Assembly: GCA_900553185.1 (NCBI GenBank)
Contig: USCT01000006.1
Coordinates: forward strand, 1-64,000
DNA from: an uncultured Bacteroides sp.
Lineage (GTDB): Bacteria > Bacteroidota > Bacteroidia > Bacteroidales > Bacteroidaceae
Length of the DNA stretch: 64,000 nucleotides
Reading direction: 5' to 3'
The notes under the pieces are model-generated. The model did not search any database and was not told the origin of the DNA. It was given only the letters and a program-made list of their open reading frames with translations. A program made the position numbers and the translations under genes. Shown one piece after another: positions 25,830-34,238 of this stretch; position 1 is the stretch's first letter; every line of letters starts with the position of its first letter.

Positions 25830-26151
25830 CCAGATTATATTAGCTATATATTCATATTTGCTATCCGGCAAAGAAGATTATACCACGGATACCCAATATA
25901 TATATTACAAGTATAATTATTATAGCCATAATTGTAAGCCTAAACTTCACCTTTCAAAAGCTCATACAAAAGAAAGAGAGTACATCATTTTATCCCCTTC
26001 TCTTTTCAACATCTATTTTCTCCCACATATTCCTCTTTTCCACCCACATAACCACCGATAAGTATCAGATAATCCCGAAACTAAAAAGTCCTGCTTTTAC
26101 AATCCGACAAAGCTTCGTACCTTGCCTGTAGAAACAAGACTAAAGATTACT
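25830..26151. other. AT-rich spacer before the AraC-type gene
   Basis: No convincing gene is present. A possible 67-codon frame (25858-26061) has biased, low-complexity composition and is rejected. TACCTTGC (26118-26125) near the right end is a one-mismatch -7 box for the regulator gene. Confidence 0.4.
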
Positions 26152-26529
26152 ATGGAACGAAGGAGTAAAACGACATTAGAAATGATTTCCCAGAAACTGA
26201 ACGCTTGGGTATACCGGAGAGAATATCTGCATACAGGCATTACCATCATACAGGTATCCAAGATATTGGGGATTAACCGCACGTACCTGTCGAACTTCAT
26301 CAACGATACGTATGCCATGAACTTCAACAACTGGCTGAACGGGCTGCGCATAGAAGAAGCCAAGAAACGGCTGCTGGCCAACAAACAGATCTCGCTCAGC
26401 GAACTGGCTACCTCGGTAGGCTTTACAGACCTGGCCCATTTCAGCAAACAATTCAAACAGAAAGAAGGACTGGCACCTTCCTACTGGCTTCAGAAACAGC
26501 AGAAACGACGGAGCACCTGTGGAAAATGA
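26152..26529 (+). CDS. AraC-family HTH protein, DNA-binding domain only
   Basis: The 125-residue protein is essentially one AraC/XylS DNA-binding domain: ITIIQVSKILGINRTYLSNF forms the first helix-turn-helix and ISLSELATSVGFTDLAHFSK the second, ending FKQKEGLAPSYW. The sensory N-terminal domain of typical AraC proteins is missing. The start at ATG 26152 is preferred to a TTG at 26122 that overlaps the putative -7 box. It could be a stand-alone regulator or the remnant of a longer one. The target is unknown; it lies between the AAA ATPase and argS. Confidence 0.85.
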   Translation: MERRSKTTLEMISQKLNAWVYRREYLHTGITIIQVSKILGINRTYLSNFINDTYAMNFNNWLNGLRIEEAKKRLLANKQISLSELATSVGFTDLAHFSKQFKQKEGLAPSYWLQKQQKRRSTCGK

Positions 26530-26561
26530 CAGTGAAACACCGGAATACCATCAAAAATCAC

Positions 26562-26569
26562 TACCTTTG
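26562..26569 (+). promoter_or_regulatory. -7 box before argS
   Basis: TACCTTTG matches TAnnTTTG and lies 37 bp before the argS ATG. No good -33 box was found at the usual distance. Confidence 0.5.
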
Positions 26570-26606
26570 TGCGTGAAAACAGAAAATCAATAAAAACAAG
26601 ATACGC

Positions 26607-28424
26607 ATGAAAATAGAAGACAAACTGACCGAATCTGTCCAGAAGGGCATCAAAGAACTGTATGGCCAGGAAGTACCGACCAAGATGATACAGTTGCAGA
26701 AAACCAAGAAGGAGTTTGAAGGACATCTCACACTGGTGGTATTTCCGTTTCTGAAACTGTCGAAAAAAGGACCGGAACAAACCGCACAGGAAATCGGGGA
26801 ATACCTGAAACAACACGAACCGGCCATCGCCAGCTACAACGTCATCAAGGGATTTCTGAACCTGACCATCGCCTCAGACGTATGGATCGAACTGCTGAAC
26901 CGTATCCATACAGATGCACAATGGGGAATACAGAAAGCCGCAGCAGACGCTCCGCTGGTCATGATAGAATATTCTTCACCGAATACCAACAAGCCGCTGC
27001 ACCTGGGACATGTGCGCAACAACCTGCTGGGAAATGCACTGGCCAATATCATGGCTGCCAACGGCAACAAGGTAGTAAAGACAAACATCGTAAACGACCG
27101 CGGTATCCATATCTGCAAGTCCATGCTGGCCTGGCTGAAATACGGAAACGGAGAAACTCCGGAATCATCGGGCAAGAAGGGTGACCACCTGATAGGTGAC
27201 TATTACGTAGCCTTCGACAAGCATTACAAAGCCGAAGTAAAGGAACTGATGGCCAAATACCAGGCAGAAGGCATGAACGAGGAAGAAGCCAAGGCCAAGG
27301 CGGAAGCCAACTCTCCCCTGATGCTGGAAGCCCGCGAAATGCTGCGCAAATGGGAAGCCAACGATCCGGAAGTACGTGCACTCTGGAAAAAGATGAACGA
27401 CTGGGTATACGCCGGATTCGATGAGACCTATAAGATGATGGGAGTAAGCTTCGACAAGATCTATTACGAATCACAGACTTACCTGGAAGGGAAGGAAAAA
27501 GTGATGGAAGGGCTGGAAAAAGGATTGTTCTACCGCAAGGAAGACGGTTCCGTATGGGCCGACCTGACTCCGGAAGGACTCGACCACAAACTGCTGCTCC
27601 GTGGCGACGGTACTTCTGTATACATGACTCAGGATATCGGTACAGCCAAACTGCGTTTCCAGGACTACCCCATCGACAAGATGATTTACGTAGTAGGCAA
27701 CGAGCAGAATTACCACTTCCAGGTATTGTCCATCCTGCTCGACAAACTGGGATTCGAATGGGGAAAAGACCTGGTACATTTCTCATACGGAATGGTGGAA
27801 CTGCCGGAAGGTAAAATGAAAAGCCGTGAAGGTACAGTGGTAGACGCCGACGACCTGATGGAAGCCATGATAGAAACGGCCAAGGAAACCAGCAGCGAAC
27901 TGGGCAAACTGGACGGACTGACTCCGGAAGAAGCTGCCGACATCGCCCGCATCGTAGGGTTGGGAGCACTGAAATACTTCATCCTGAAGGTAGATGCCCG
28001 CAAGAACATGACCTTCAATCCGAAAGAATCCATCGATTTCAACGGAAATACCGGTCCGTTTATCCAATATACCTATGCCCGCATCCAGTCTATCTTGCGG
28101 AAAGCGGCAGAAGCCGGTATCAGCATACCGGAAACCATTCCTGCAGGCATCGAACTGAGCACCAAGGAAGAAGCCCTGATCCAAATGCTGGCAGACTTCC
28201 CGAACGTAGTCAAACAGGCAGGAACCGACTACAATCCGTCCATCCTGGCCAACTACGCATACGACCTGGTGAAAGAATACAACCAGTTCTACCACGACTT
28301 CAGCATTCTGCGTGAAGAAAACGAAGCCGTAAAAATTTTCCGTCTGGCACTGAGTCAGAACGTAGGAAAGGTAGTAAAACTGGCCATGGGCCTGCTGGGT
28401 ATCGAAGTACCGGAACGCATGTAA
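26607..28424 (+). CDS. argS: Arginyl-tRNA synthetase
   Basis: ArgS charges tRNA-Arg with arginine in the cytoplasm. The 605-residue protein is a class I synthetase: an N-terminal Arg-specific domain, the HIGH-type motif HLGH (132-135) in SSPNTNKPLHLGHVRNNLLG, the KMSKS-like KMKSREGT, and a C-terminal DALR anticodon-binding domain (NYAYDLVKEYNQFYHDFSIL). Length is normal. It is monocistronic, with a -7 box upstream and a hairpin terminator 24 bp after the stop. Confidence 0.97.
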   Translation: MKIEDKLTESVQKGIKELYGQEVPTKMIQLQKTKKEFEGHLTLVVFPFLKLSKKGPEQTAQEIGEYLKQHEPAIASYNVIKGFLNLTIASDVWIELLNRIHTDAQWGIQKAAADAPLVMIEYSSPNTNKPLHLGHVRNNLLGNALANIMAANGNKVVKTNIVNDRGIHICKSMLAWLKYGNGETPESSGKKGDHLIGDYYVAFDKHYKAEVKELMAKYQAEGMNEEEAKAKAEANSPLMLEAREMLRKWEANDPEVRALWKKMNDWVYAGFDETYKMMGVSFDKIYYESQTYLEGKEKVMEGLEKGLFYRKEDGSVWADLTPEGLDHKLLLRGDGTSVYMTQDIGTAKLRFQDYPIDKMIYVVGNEQNYHFQVLSILLDKLGFEWGKDLVHFSYGMVELPEGKMKSREGTVVDADDLMEAMIETAKETSSELGKLDGLTPEEAADIARIVGLGALKYFILKVDARKNMTFNPKESIDFNGNTGPFIQYTYARIQSILRKAAEAGISIPETIPAGIELSTKEEALIQMLADFPNVVKQAGTDYNPSILANYAYDLVKEYNQFYHDFSILREENEAVKIFRLALSQNVGKVVKLAMGLLGIEVPERM

Positions 28425-28447
28425 TTTCAGAGACATCATCTATAGTC

Positions 28448-28471
28448 AAAAGCCCGGGAAACCGGGCTTTT
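28448..28471 (+). terminator. argS terminator
   Basis: AAAAGCCCGG and CCGGGCTTTT form a perfect 10-bp stem with a GAAA tetraloop and end in T-rich sequence. Confidence 0.9.
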
Positions 28472-28570
28472 GGCGTTTTCAGACAGAGGCAGACTAGCAT
28501 GGAGGTACTCCTTGGAAGAAACGACTTCCGCACGGACAGATTCCGGCCAACCAACTAAAAAACTTAAAAA

Positions 28571-28603
28571 CAAAAGTACCTAACAACTAATTTTGTACTT
28601 TTG
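28571..28603. promoter_or_regulatory. Mirror-image -7 boxes / operator-like dyad before the RNase H gene
   Basis: CAAAAGTAC (28571-28579) and GTACTTTTG (28595-28603) form a perfect 9-bp inverted repeat with a 15-bp spacer. The right arm contains TACTTTTG, a -7 box 18 bp before the ATG; the left arm contains the same box on the minus strand. Confidence 0.55.
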
Positions 28604-28620
28604 CCCATAAAACACCGCGC

Positions 28621-29253
28621 ATGACCAAACAGAAATTCTACGTCGTATGGAAAGGGGTCAGTCCGGGAATCTACACCTCGTGGACCGACTGTCAACTGCA
28701 GATCAAAAATTATCCGGGTGCACTCTACAAATCGTTTGAGACCCGTGAAGAGGCGGAAGCGGCACTGGCGACTCCCGCGCATCACTACTTGCATCCGGCC
28801 AGACGAAAGGACCCGGGACATCCGACAGCGGAAACCCGGCTGCCTGAAGGATTCGACCTGAACTGCCTGGCCGTAGATGCCGCCTGCAGCGGAAATCCGG
28901 GACCGATGGAATACCGGGGAGTCTACCTGCAAACCGGACAGGAAATCTTCCACTACGGACCGGTATACGGCACCAACAACATCGGTGAATTCCTGGCCAT
29001 CGTACACGGGCTGGCACTCCTGCAACAGAAAAACCTGCAAATGCCCATCTACTCCGACAGCCGGAATGCCCTGAACTGGGTCAAACAAAAGAAATGCAAA
29101 ACCAAACTGGAACGCACTTCCAAGACAGAGTCCCTCTTCCAGCTCATCGAACGGGCGGAAAACTGGCTCCGGACACACACCTATACCACTCTCCTCCTGA
29201 AATGGGAAACAGACCGGTGGGGAGAAGTTCCTGCCGATTTCGGCCGTAAATAA
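28621..29253 (+). CDS. RNase HI with N-terminal viroplasmin domain
   Basis: The enzyme cleaves the RNA strand of RNA:DNA hybrids. Residues 1-50 form the small caulimovirus/viroplasmin-type hybrid-binding domain (KFYVVWKGVSPGIYTSWTDC, with SFETREEAEAAL). Residues 78-210 form the RNase H domain, with D86 (VDAACSGNPGP), E123 (NIGEFLAIVHGL), D146 (YSDSRNAL) and D206 (EVPADF) as likely metal ligands. This eukaryote-like architecture is common in Bacteroidetes. It ends 9 bp before the next gene, with which it may be cotranscribed. Confidence 0.92.
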   Translation: MTKQKFYVVWKGVSPGIYTSWTDCQLQIKNYPGALYKSFETREEAEAALATPAHHYLHPARRKDPGHPTAETRLPEGFDLNCLAVDAACSGNPGPMEYRGVYLQTGQEIFHYGPVYGTNNIGEFLAIVHGLALLQQKNLQMPIYSDSRNALNWVKQKKCKTKLERTSKTESLFQLIERAENWLRTHTYTTLLLKWETDRWGEVPADFGRK

Positions 29254-29262
29254 CTTATCGCC

Positions 29263-31080
29263 ATGAAGAAACGAATCATTTTTCTAATTCTGCTGTTTAT
29301 CTGCATCTGGGGAGGATTCCTCCTGCAGAAGCCCCTGTTTATGCTCTACAACGGAGCCATCGGAAAAGGAATACCTGTTACAGACTTCTTCCGGGTACTG
29401 TATCACGGAGCAAGCCTCGACGCCGCTACGGCAGGCTACCTGACCGCCATCCCCTGGCTGGTCATCCTGGTCAGTTTCTGGTTCAAACGGATTCCGCTGC
29501 GGGGAATACTGGGTGGATATTATATACTGATCGCCATCCTGGTAAGCTGCATCGGCATAGCCGACATGAGCCTGTACCCGTTCTGGGGATTCAAGCTGGA
29601 TGCCTCCATCTTCCAGTACCTGGATTCACCCAAGAACGCCCTGGCAAGCGTATCGACCGGATTCATCGCAGTCCGCATCGTCTTTATCCTGATACTGGCC
29701 GCTCTGTTAAGTCTGTTGTGGTTTGCCGTCACCCCGAAAAGGCTGGAAGCTACCCGTCACCGTCTGGCCGGTACCGGTCTTACCCTCCTGCTGGGAGGCG
29801 TACTGTTCATCATCATCCGGGGAGGCGTCACCGAGTCTACTTCCAACATCGGGCAGGCTTATTTCTGCAACGACGAATTTCTGAATCATTCAGCCGTCAA
29901 CCCGGCCTTCAGCCTGCTGGCTTCCGCCGGGAAAACCCAGAAATACGAAGAACAGTTCAATTTCTTCGACGAGAAAGAACGACAGGCCCTGTTCGACGGA
30001 CTCTATCCTACACAGGGAGAAAACACCACGCAACTGCTGAATACCCGCCGGCCGAATATCCTGATCATCCTGATGGAAGGATTCGGGGGCGTATTTGTAG
30101 AGCCGTTAGGCGGACTGCCGGATGTCAGCCCCAACCTGAACCGTCTGTCGAAAGAAGGTATTTTCTTTACCCGGTGCTATGCCAACAGTTTCCGTACCGA
30201 CCGCGGAACCCTCTGCACGCTCAGCGGGTACCAGAGCTTCCCTACCCTGTCGGTCATGAAGATTCCGGCCAAAAGCCGTACGCTGCCGGCACTGGCCGAA
30301 AAACTGGTCAAGGAAGGATACCAGACTGATTTCCTATACGGAGGCGACATCAATTTTACCAACATGAAAAGCTATCTGCTGGGGAGCGGATACCAGCAAC
30401 TGACCGCCGACGTGGACTTCTCGCTTTCACAGCAGAAGAATGCCTGGGGCGTAAACGATGACATAACGTTCGAACACCTGTACAACGTACTGAAGGAACG
30501 AAAAAAAGGTCCCTGGCATACGACTTTCCTGACACTGAGCAGCCACGAACCTTTCGAAGTCCCCTATCACCGCCTGCAGGAACAAATACCGAACGCATTC
30601 GCCTTTACAGACGAATGTCTGGGCAAGTTCATCGACCGGATGAAGCAGCTTCCCCAGTGGAAGGACCTGCTGATTATCTGCCTGCCCGACCACGGATTCT
30701 ACTACCCGCGCGAAGGATTCGCCCAGTCGCCACGCATCCATCACATTCCGATGCTCTGGCTGGGAGGCGCCGTCAAGCAACCGATGGTGATAGACAAGCT
30801 GATGAACCAGACGGATCTGGCAGCCACACTGTTAGGACAATTAGGCATGGAACACAAAGAATTCAATTTCAGCCGAAACATACTGGGCAAGGAATATACC
30901 TATCCGTTTGCCTACTATACGTACAACAACGGAGTCGCCTTTATAGACAGCACCGGAGTTACCGTGCTTGACAATAACTCCGGACAGACGGTCATGGACG
31001 AACCTGCGCCCGATGAACGTCGGTTAAAACTGGGAAAGGCCATCCTGCAAAGTTCGTACGATGACCTTGGACAAAGATGA
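29263..31080 (+). CDS. LTA-synthase-like membrane phospho-transferase (sulfatase superfamily)
   Basis: The 605-residue protein has five membrane segments in residues 1-190 and a periplasmic alkaline-phosphatase-fold domain. ILIILMEGFGG gives the first metal ligand, T312 in SFRTDRGTLCTLSGYQS is the likely nucleophile, and LPDHGFYYP plus HIPMLW supply further ligands. Relatives move phosphoglycerol or phosphoethanolamine onto envelope glycans or lipids. Since Bacteroidetes have no lipoteichoic acid, the substrate is probably a lipid or a cell-surface sugar. It follows the RNase H gene by 9 bp. Confidence 0.88.
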   Translation: MKKRIIFLILLFICIWGGFLLQKPLFMLYNGAIGKGIPVTDFFRVLYHGASLDAATAGYLTAIPWLVILVSFWFKRIPLRGILGGYYILIAILVSCIGIADMSLYPFWGFKLDASIFQYLDSPKNALASVSTGFIAVRIVFILILAALLSLLWFAVTPKRLEATRHRLAGTGLTLLLGGVLFIIIRGGVTESTSNIGQAYFCNDEFLNHSAVNPAFSLLASAGKTQKYEEQFNFFDEKERQALFDGLYPTQGENTTQLLNTRRPNILIILMEGFGGVFVEPLGGLPDVSPNLNRLSKEGIFFTRCYANSFRTDRGTLCTLSGYQSFPTLSVMKIPAKSRTLPALAEKLVKEGYQTDFLYGGDINFTNMKSYLLGSGYQQLTADVDFSLSQQKNAWGVNDDITFEHLYNVLKERKKGPWHTTFLTLSSHEPFEVPYHRLQEQIPNAFAFTDECLGKFIDRMKQLPQWKDLLIICLPDHGFYYPREGFAQSPRIHHIPMLWLGGAVKQPMVIDKLMNQTDLAATLLGQLGMEHKEFNFSRNILGKEYTYPFAYYTYNNGVAFIDSTGVTVLDNNSGQTVMDEPAPDERRLKLGKAILQSSYDDLGQR

Positions 31081-31096
31081 CAGGAGAGAATAAAGC

Positions 31097-31747
31097 TTAT
31101 TCTACAAACTGAATCTTCTGCGCGTCACGAGGCTTGGCAGCCGGGCTTTCATCCGGATAACCGAAAGCAATGCAATACAGCAGTTCGTACCCTTCGGGCA
31201 GGTTCAGTTTCTTCAGGTAACCGGCAGCTTCGGGCCGGGTGGTCATGAAGCGGATCGGGCTTCCCAGACAGCAGGAACCGATTCCCATGGACCAGGCAGA
31301 AAGCACCATGTTCTCACCCAGCAGGCCACAGTCCACCTGTGAAAAGTCGTATGCGGTATCGTGCGCAATAAATACTACGGTAGGCGCATTGCGGAACATA
31401 TTCTTAAAATCCGGATCTTCGGCCACCTGCGGATTCACCTTCTTGTAAATCTCGGTCAGACCGTTGATATACTCAGGATTGTCAACCACACGGATGGCCC
31501 ACGACTGTTTGTTCTGCCCGTTAGGAGCATTGATTCCGCAGTTCAGAATAACCTGCATGGTATCGCGGTTGACAGGCTGCGGTTTATACTTGCGCACACT
31601 ACGGCGGTCCATTATGGTCTTAACGACGGCCTCCGACTGACTCATTCCTTCGGTTGCCTTCACATTTTCCTGCTGTGAGGCCGGTGCCGTACATCCGACA
31701 GCGGCACAAAGACACAGACCGCCCAAAATACCTTCCAATAGTTTCAT
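31097..31747 (-). CDS. Nitroreductase-family lipoprotein
   Basis: The 216-residue protein combines a lipoprotein signal (MKLLEGILGGLCLCAAVGC, lipidated Cys about residue 19) with an FMN-dependent nitroreductase domain: TIMDRRSVRKYKPQPV, NCGINAPNGQNKQSWAIRVV, and a C-terminal GIGSCCLGSPIRF/YLKKLNLPEGYELL segment. Family members are normally cytoplasmic NAD(P)H-dependent flavoenzymes; secretion of such an enzyme is unusual, because cofactor and reductant would be needed in the periplasm. It lies 28 bp after a DUF6565 lipoprotein gene and is likely cotranscribed with it. Confidence 0.88.
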   Translation of the reverse strand: MKLLEGILGGLCLCAAVGCTAPASQQENVKATEGMSQSEAVVKTIMDRRSVRKYKPQPVNRDTMQVILNCGINAPNGQNKQSWAIRVVDNPEYINGLTEIYKKVNPQVAEDPDFKNMFRNAPTVVFIAHDTAYDFSQVDCGLLGENMVLSAWSMGIGSCCLGSPIRFMTTRPEAAGYLKKLNLPEGYELLYCIAFGYPDESPAAKPRDAQKIQFVE

Positions 31748-31775
31748 AGTTGTATATGTTTAATGAATATCGATT

Positions 31776-32147
31776 CTATTCCTGGCCTTCGAGCATACCT
31801 TTCTCGAAACCTTCTTCCAGACTGTCTAACGCAACTCCAGACTTCTCCATTTGCTCCATAATGTTTTTTCCGTTGCTTCTGAAGGCAGCAGCGGCATAAT
31901 TTGCCTGAAGTCTGGCTACTTCTTCCAGTTCTTCCCGCGTCAAATCAGTGTATGAATTGATCTTATCCAGCAACTGACTGAAACGGGCGTTCGCTTTCTC
32001 CCACTCCTCCGAAGTATATTTCTGTCCATCCTTTTGGATTTCCTCCACAAAATCCCTTAAACCGTCTACACGGCTGTTTTGTGAATGACAGGAAGAGAAA
32101 CACACGGCAGCGACGGCAAGCAATAAGAACAATGTATATTTTTTCAT
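31776..32147 (-). CDS. Small DUF6565-like lipoprotein
   Basis: The 123-residue precursor has a lipoprotein signal peptide ending FSSC (Cys about residue 20). The mature part is acidic and helical (LRDFVEEIQKDGQKYTSEEW, then REELEEVARLQANYAAAAFR) and resembles small Bacteroides lipoproteins of the DUF6565 type. No catalytic motif is present. It has a near-perfect promoter (32186-32216) and leads a two-gene unit with the nitroreductase lipoprotein. Confidence 0.8.
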   Translation of the reverse strand: MKKYTLFLLLAVAAVCFSSCHSQNSRVDGLRDFVEEIQKDGQKYTSEEWEKANARFSQLLDKINSYTDLTREELEEVARLQANYAAAAFRSNGKNIMEQMEKSGVALDSLEEGFEKGMLEGQE

Positions 32148-32185
32148 ACGTACACCAATAGTTTATGTTAGAAAAACGTTACCTG

Positions 32186-32216
32186 CAAATATAGCAGGAT
32201 TGAGACAAGAAACAAA
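32186..32216 (-). promoter_or_regulatory. Promoter of the DUF6565/nitroreductase unit
   Basis: On the minus strand TTTG (32213-32216) and TATATTTG (32186-32193) are separated by 19 bp, a perfect match. The -33 box abuts the pckA terminator. Confidence 0.75.
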
Positions 32217-32245
32217 AAAAGGAGCCCCGAATCTCGGGACCCCTT
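32214..32245 (-). terminator. pckA terminator
   Basis: On the minus strand GGGGTCCCGA pairs with TCGGGGCTCC with wobbles and is followed by seven T. Confidence 0.8.
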
Positions 32246-32276
32246 CTGATTATTCAGTCTTATGTAATTTCTTAAA

Positions 32277-33881
32277 TTACAATTTCGGACCAGCAGCAAC
32301 CAAAGCTTTACCAGCTTCGTTACCAGTGAACTTAGCGAAGTTCTTGATGAAGCGAGCAGCCAGGTCTTTAGCTTTTTCTTCCCACTTGCAAGCGCAATCG
32401 TAAGTGTCACGCGGATCCAGAATCTTCGGATCAACACCCGGCAATTCAGTCGGAACAACGAAGTCGAAGTAAGGAATAGTCTTAGTCGGAGCCTTTTCGA
32501 TAGAACCATCCAGGATAGCGTCGATGATACCACGAGTATCACGGATAGAAATACGTTTGCCAGTTCCGTTCCAACCAGTGTTAACCAAGTATGCCTTAGC
32601 ACCAGTCATCTTCATCTTCTTAACCAGTTCTTCTGCATATTTAGTCGGGTGCAATGACAAGAATGCAGCACCGAAGCAAGCAGAGAATGTCGGAGTCGGT
32701 TCAGTGATACCACGTTCTGTACCAGCCAACTTAGCAGTAAATCCTGACAGGAAGTAGTACTGAGCCTGTTCTTCGTTCAGGATAGATACTGGAGGCAATA
32801 CACCGAATGCATCAGCTGACAAGAAGATAACTTGTTTTGCGTGAGGACCTTTAGAAACCGGTTTAACGATGTTGTCGATGTGGTAGATAGGATAAGAAAC
32901 ACGAGTGTTTTCAGTTACGCTCTTATCAGCGAAGTCGATCTTACCGTTAGCGTCTACTGTTACGTTTTCCAGCAGAGCGTCACGCTTGATAGCGTTGTAG
33001 ATATCCGGTTCAGATTCCTTATCCAGGTTGATAACCTTAGCGTAGCAACCACCTTCGTAGTTGAATACACCTTCGTTATCCCATCCGTGTTCGTCATCAC
33101 CGATCAACAGACGTTTCGGGTCAGTAGACAAAGTTGTCTTACCTGTACCAGACAGACCGAAGAAGATAGCTGAGCTCTTGCCTTCCTTGTCTGTGTTGGC
33201 AGAACAGTGCATAGAAGCGATACCACGCAACGGGTTGAAGTAGTTCATCATAGAGAACATACCTTTCTTCATTTCACCACCGTACCAAGTGTTCAGGATA
33301 ACCTGTTCCTTAGTAGTCAGGTTGAAGACAACAGCAGTTTCTGAGTTCAGACCCAGTTCTTTGTAGTTTTCAACTTTAGCTTTAGAAGCGTTGTAAACAA
33401 CGAAGTCAGGTTCGAATGATTCCAGTTCTTCTTTAGAAGGACGGATGAACATGTTGGTTACAAAGTGAGCCTGCCATGCAACTTCCATGATGAAACGAAC
33501 TCTCAAGCGAGTAGCTTCGTTAGCACCGCAATAACCATCTACAACATACAGTTTCTTGTTAGAAAGTTCTTTAGAAGCCAAAGCTTTCAAAGCGTTCCAA
33601 GTTTCTGTAGTTACAGGTTTGTTATCGTTTTTGTATTCTTCAGAAGTCCACCATACAGTGTTTTCACTTGTAGCGTCTTTTACCAAGAATTTATCTTTAG
33701 GAGAACGACCAGTGTAGATACCAGTCATTACGTTTACTGCACCCAGTTCAGTTACCTGGCCTTTTTCATAACCTTCCAGACCAGCTTTTGTTTCTTCAGC
33801 GAACAATACATCGTATGACGGATTGTGCAAAATTTCTGTGGTACCAGTGATACCGTACTTAGTAAGATCTAAATTTGCCAT
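32277..33881 (-). CDS. pckA: Phosphoenolpyruvate carboxykinase (ATP)
   Basis: PckA interconverts oxaloacetate and PEP. In Bacteroides it mainly carboxylates PEP, conserving ATP on the route to succinate. The 534-residue protein shows the kinase loop FFGLSGTGKTTLSTDPKRLL, the metal/substrate motif LIGDDEHGWDNEGVFNYEGG, and HCSANTDKEG. Codons are strongly biased towards a small set, as expected for a very abundant enzyme. A -7 box about 108 bp upstream implies a leader of about 100 nt. It works with the fumarate reductase encoded at the right end of the window. Confidence 0.98.
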   Translation of the reverse strand: MANLDLTKYGITGTTEILHNPSYDVLFAEETKAGLEGYEKGQVTELGAVNVMTGIYTGRSPKDKFLVKDATSENTVWWTSEEYKNDNKPVTTETWNALKALASKELSNKKLYVVDGYCGANEATRLRVRFIMEVAWQAHFVTNMFIRPSKEELESFEPDFVVYNASKAKVENYKELGLNSETAVVFNLTTKEQVILNTWYGGEMKKGMFSMMNYFNPLRGIASMHCSANTDKEGKSSAIFFGLSGTGKTTLSTDPKRLLIGDDEHGWDNEGVFNYEGGCYAKVINLDKESEPDIYNAIKRDALLENVTVDANGKIDFADKSVTENTRVSYPIYHIDNIVKPVSKGPHAKQVIFLSADAFGVLPPVSILNEEQAQYYFLSGFTAKLAGTERGITEPTPTFSACFGAAFLSLHPTKYAEELVKKMKMTGAKAYLVNTGWNGTGKRISIRDTRGIIDAILDGSIEKAPTKTIPYFDFVVPTELPGVDPKILDPRDTYDCACKWEEKAKDLAARFIKNFAKFTGNEAGKALVAAGPKL

Positions 33882-34123
33882 TGTTCAAATGATTAATTTG
33901 TTTATATCAAATGTTAATTTTTCTCGTAACATATAAACCTGAACACTTGAAAAGGTGATTTTCAACACCCCCCTTGTCTTAGGCGCTACAAAATTAGCTG
34001 TTTTATTTGAAACCGAAAATAGAATAGAGAAAAAAATCCGTAATCGTAAAAGATTTATACTTGTGTAACAAATTTGCCAATTGCAGATTACAAATTCTTA
34101 AAAAATGTCTTCGGATTTAACAG
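33882..34123 (-). promoter_or_regulatory. pckA upstream region and -7 box
   Basis: TAATTTTG on the minus strand (33989-33996) fits the -7 consensus, with a weak TTTC near -33. The leader of about 100 nt includes CCCCCC runs but no clear hairpin. Nothing else is recognised in this stretch. Confidence 0.5.
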
Positions 34124-34185
34124 AAAACGTCCTCGCGTATTGAGTAAAACAAACGTTCGTTCCACTCAAGACATGAGGACGTTTT
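34124..34185 (-). terminator. Terminator of the S9 peptidase gene
   Basis: AAAACGTCCTC (34124-34134) pairs with GAGGACGTTTT (34175-34185), and inner TGAGT/ACTCA extends the stem. It shares ACATGAGGACGTTTT with the terminator at 17305-17319. Confidence 0.8.
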
Positions 34186-34238
34186 GATGCAGACAAACGG
34201 ACGTTTCAGAAAACTGTCCGTCCGTTGTGACTACAAGG

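Noticed and set aside
25858..26061. A 67-codon small gene
   Set aside because: It is rich in Tyr, Lys, His and Asn because of AT-rich DNA, with no promoter box or homologous-looking features.
29263..31080. Genuine lipoteichoic acid synthase
   Set aside because: The fold and nucleophile fit the family, but Gram-negative Bacteroidetes make no lipoteichoic acid, so only the transferase class is claimed.
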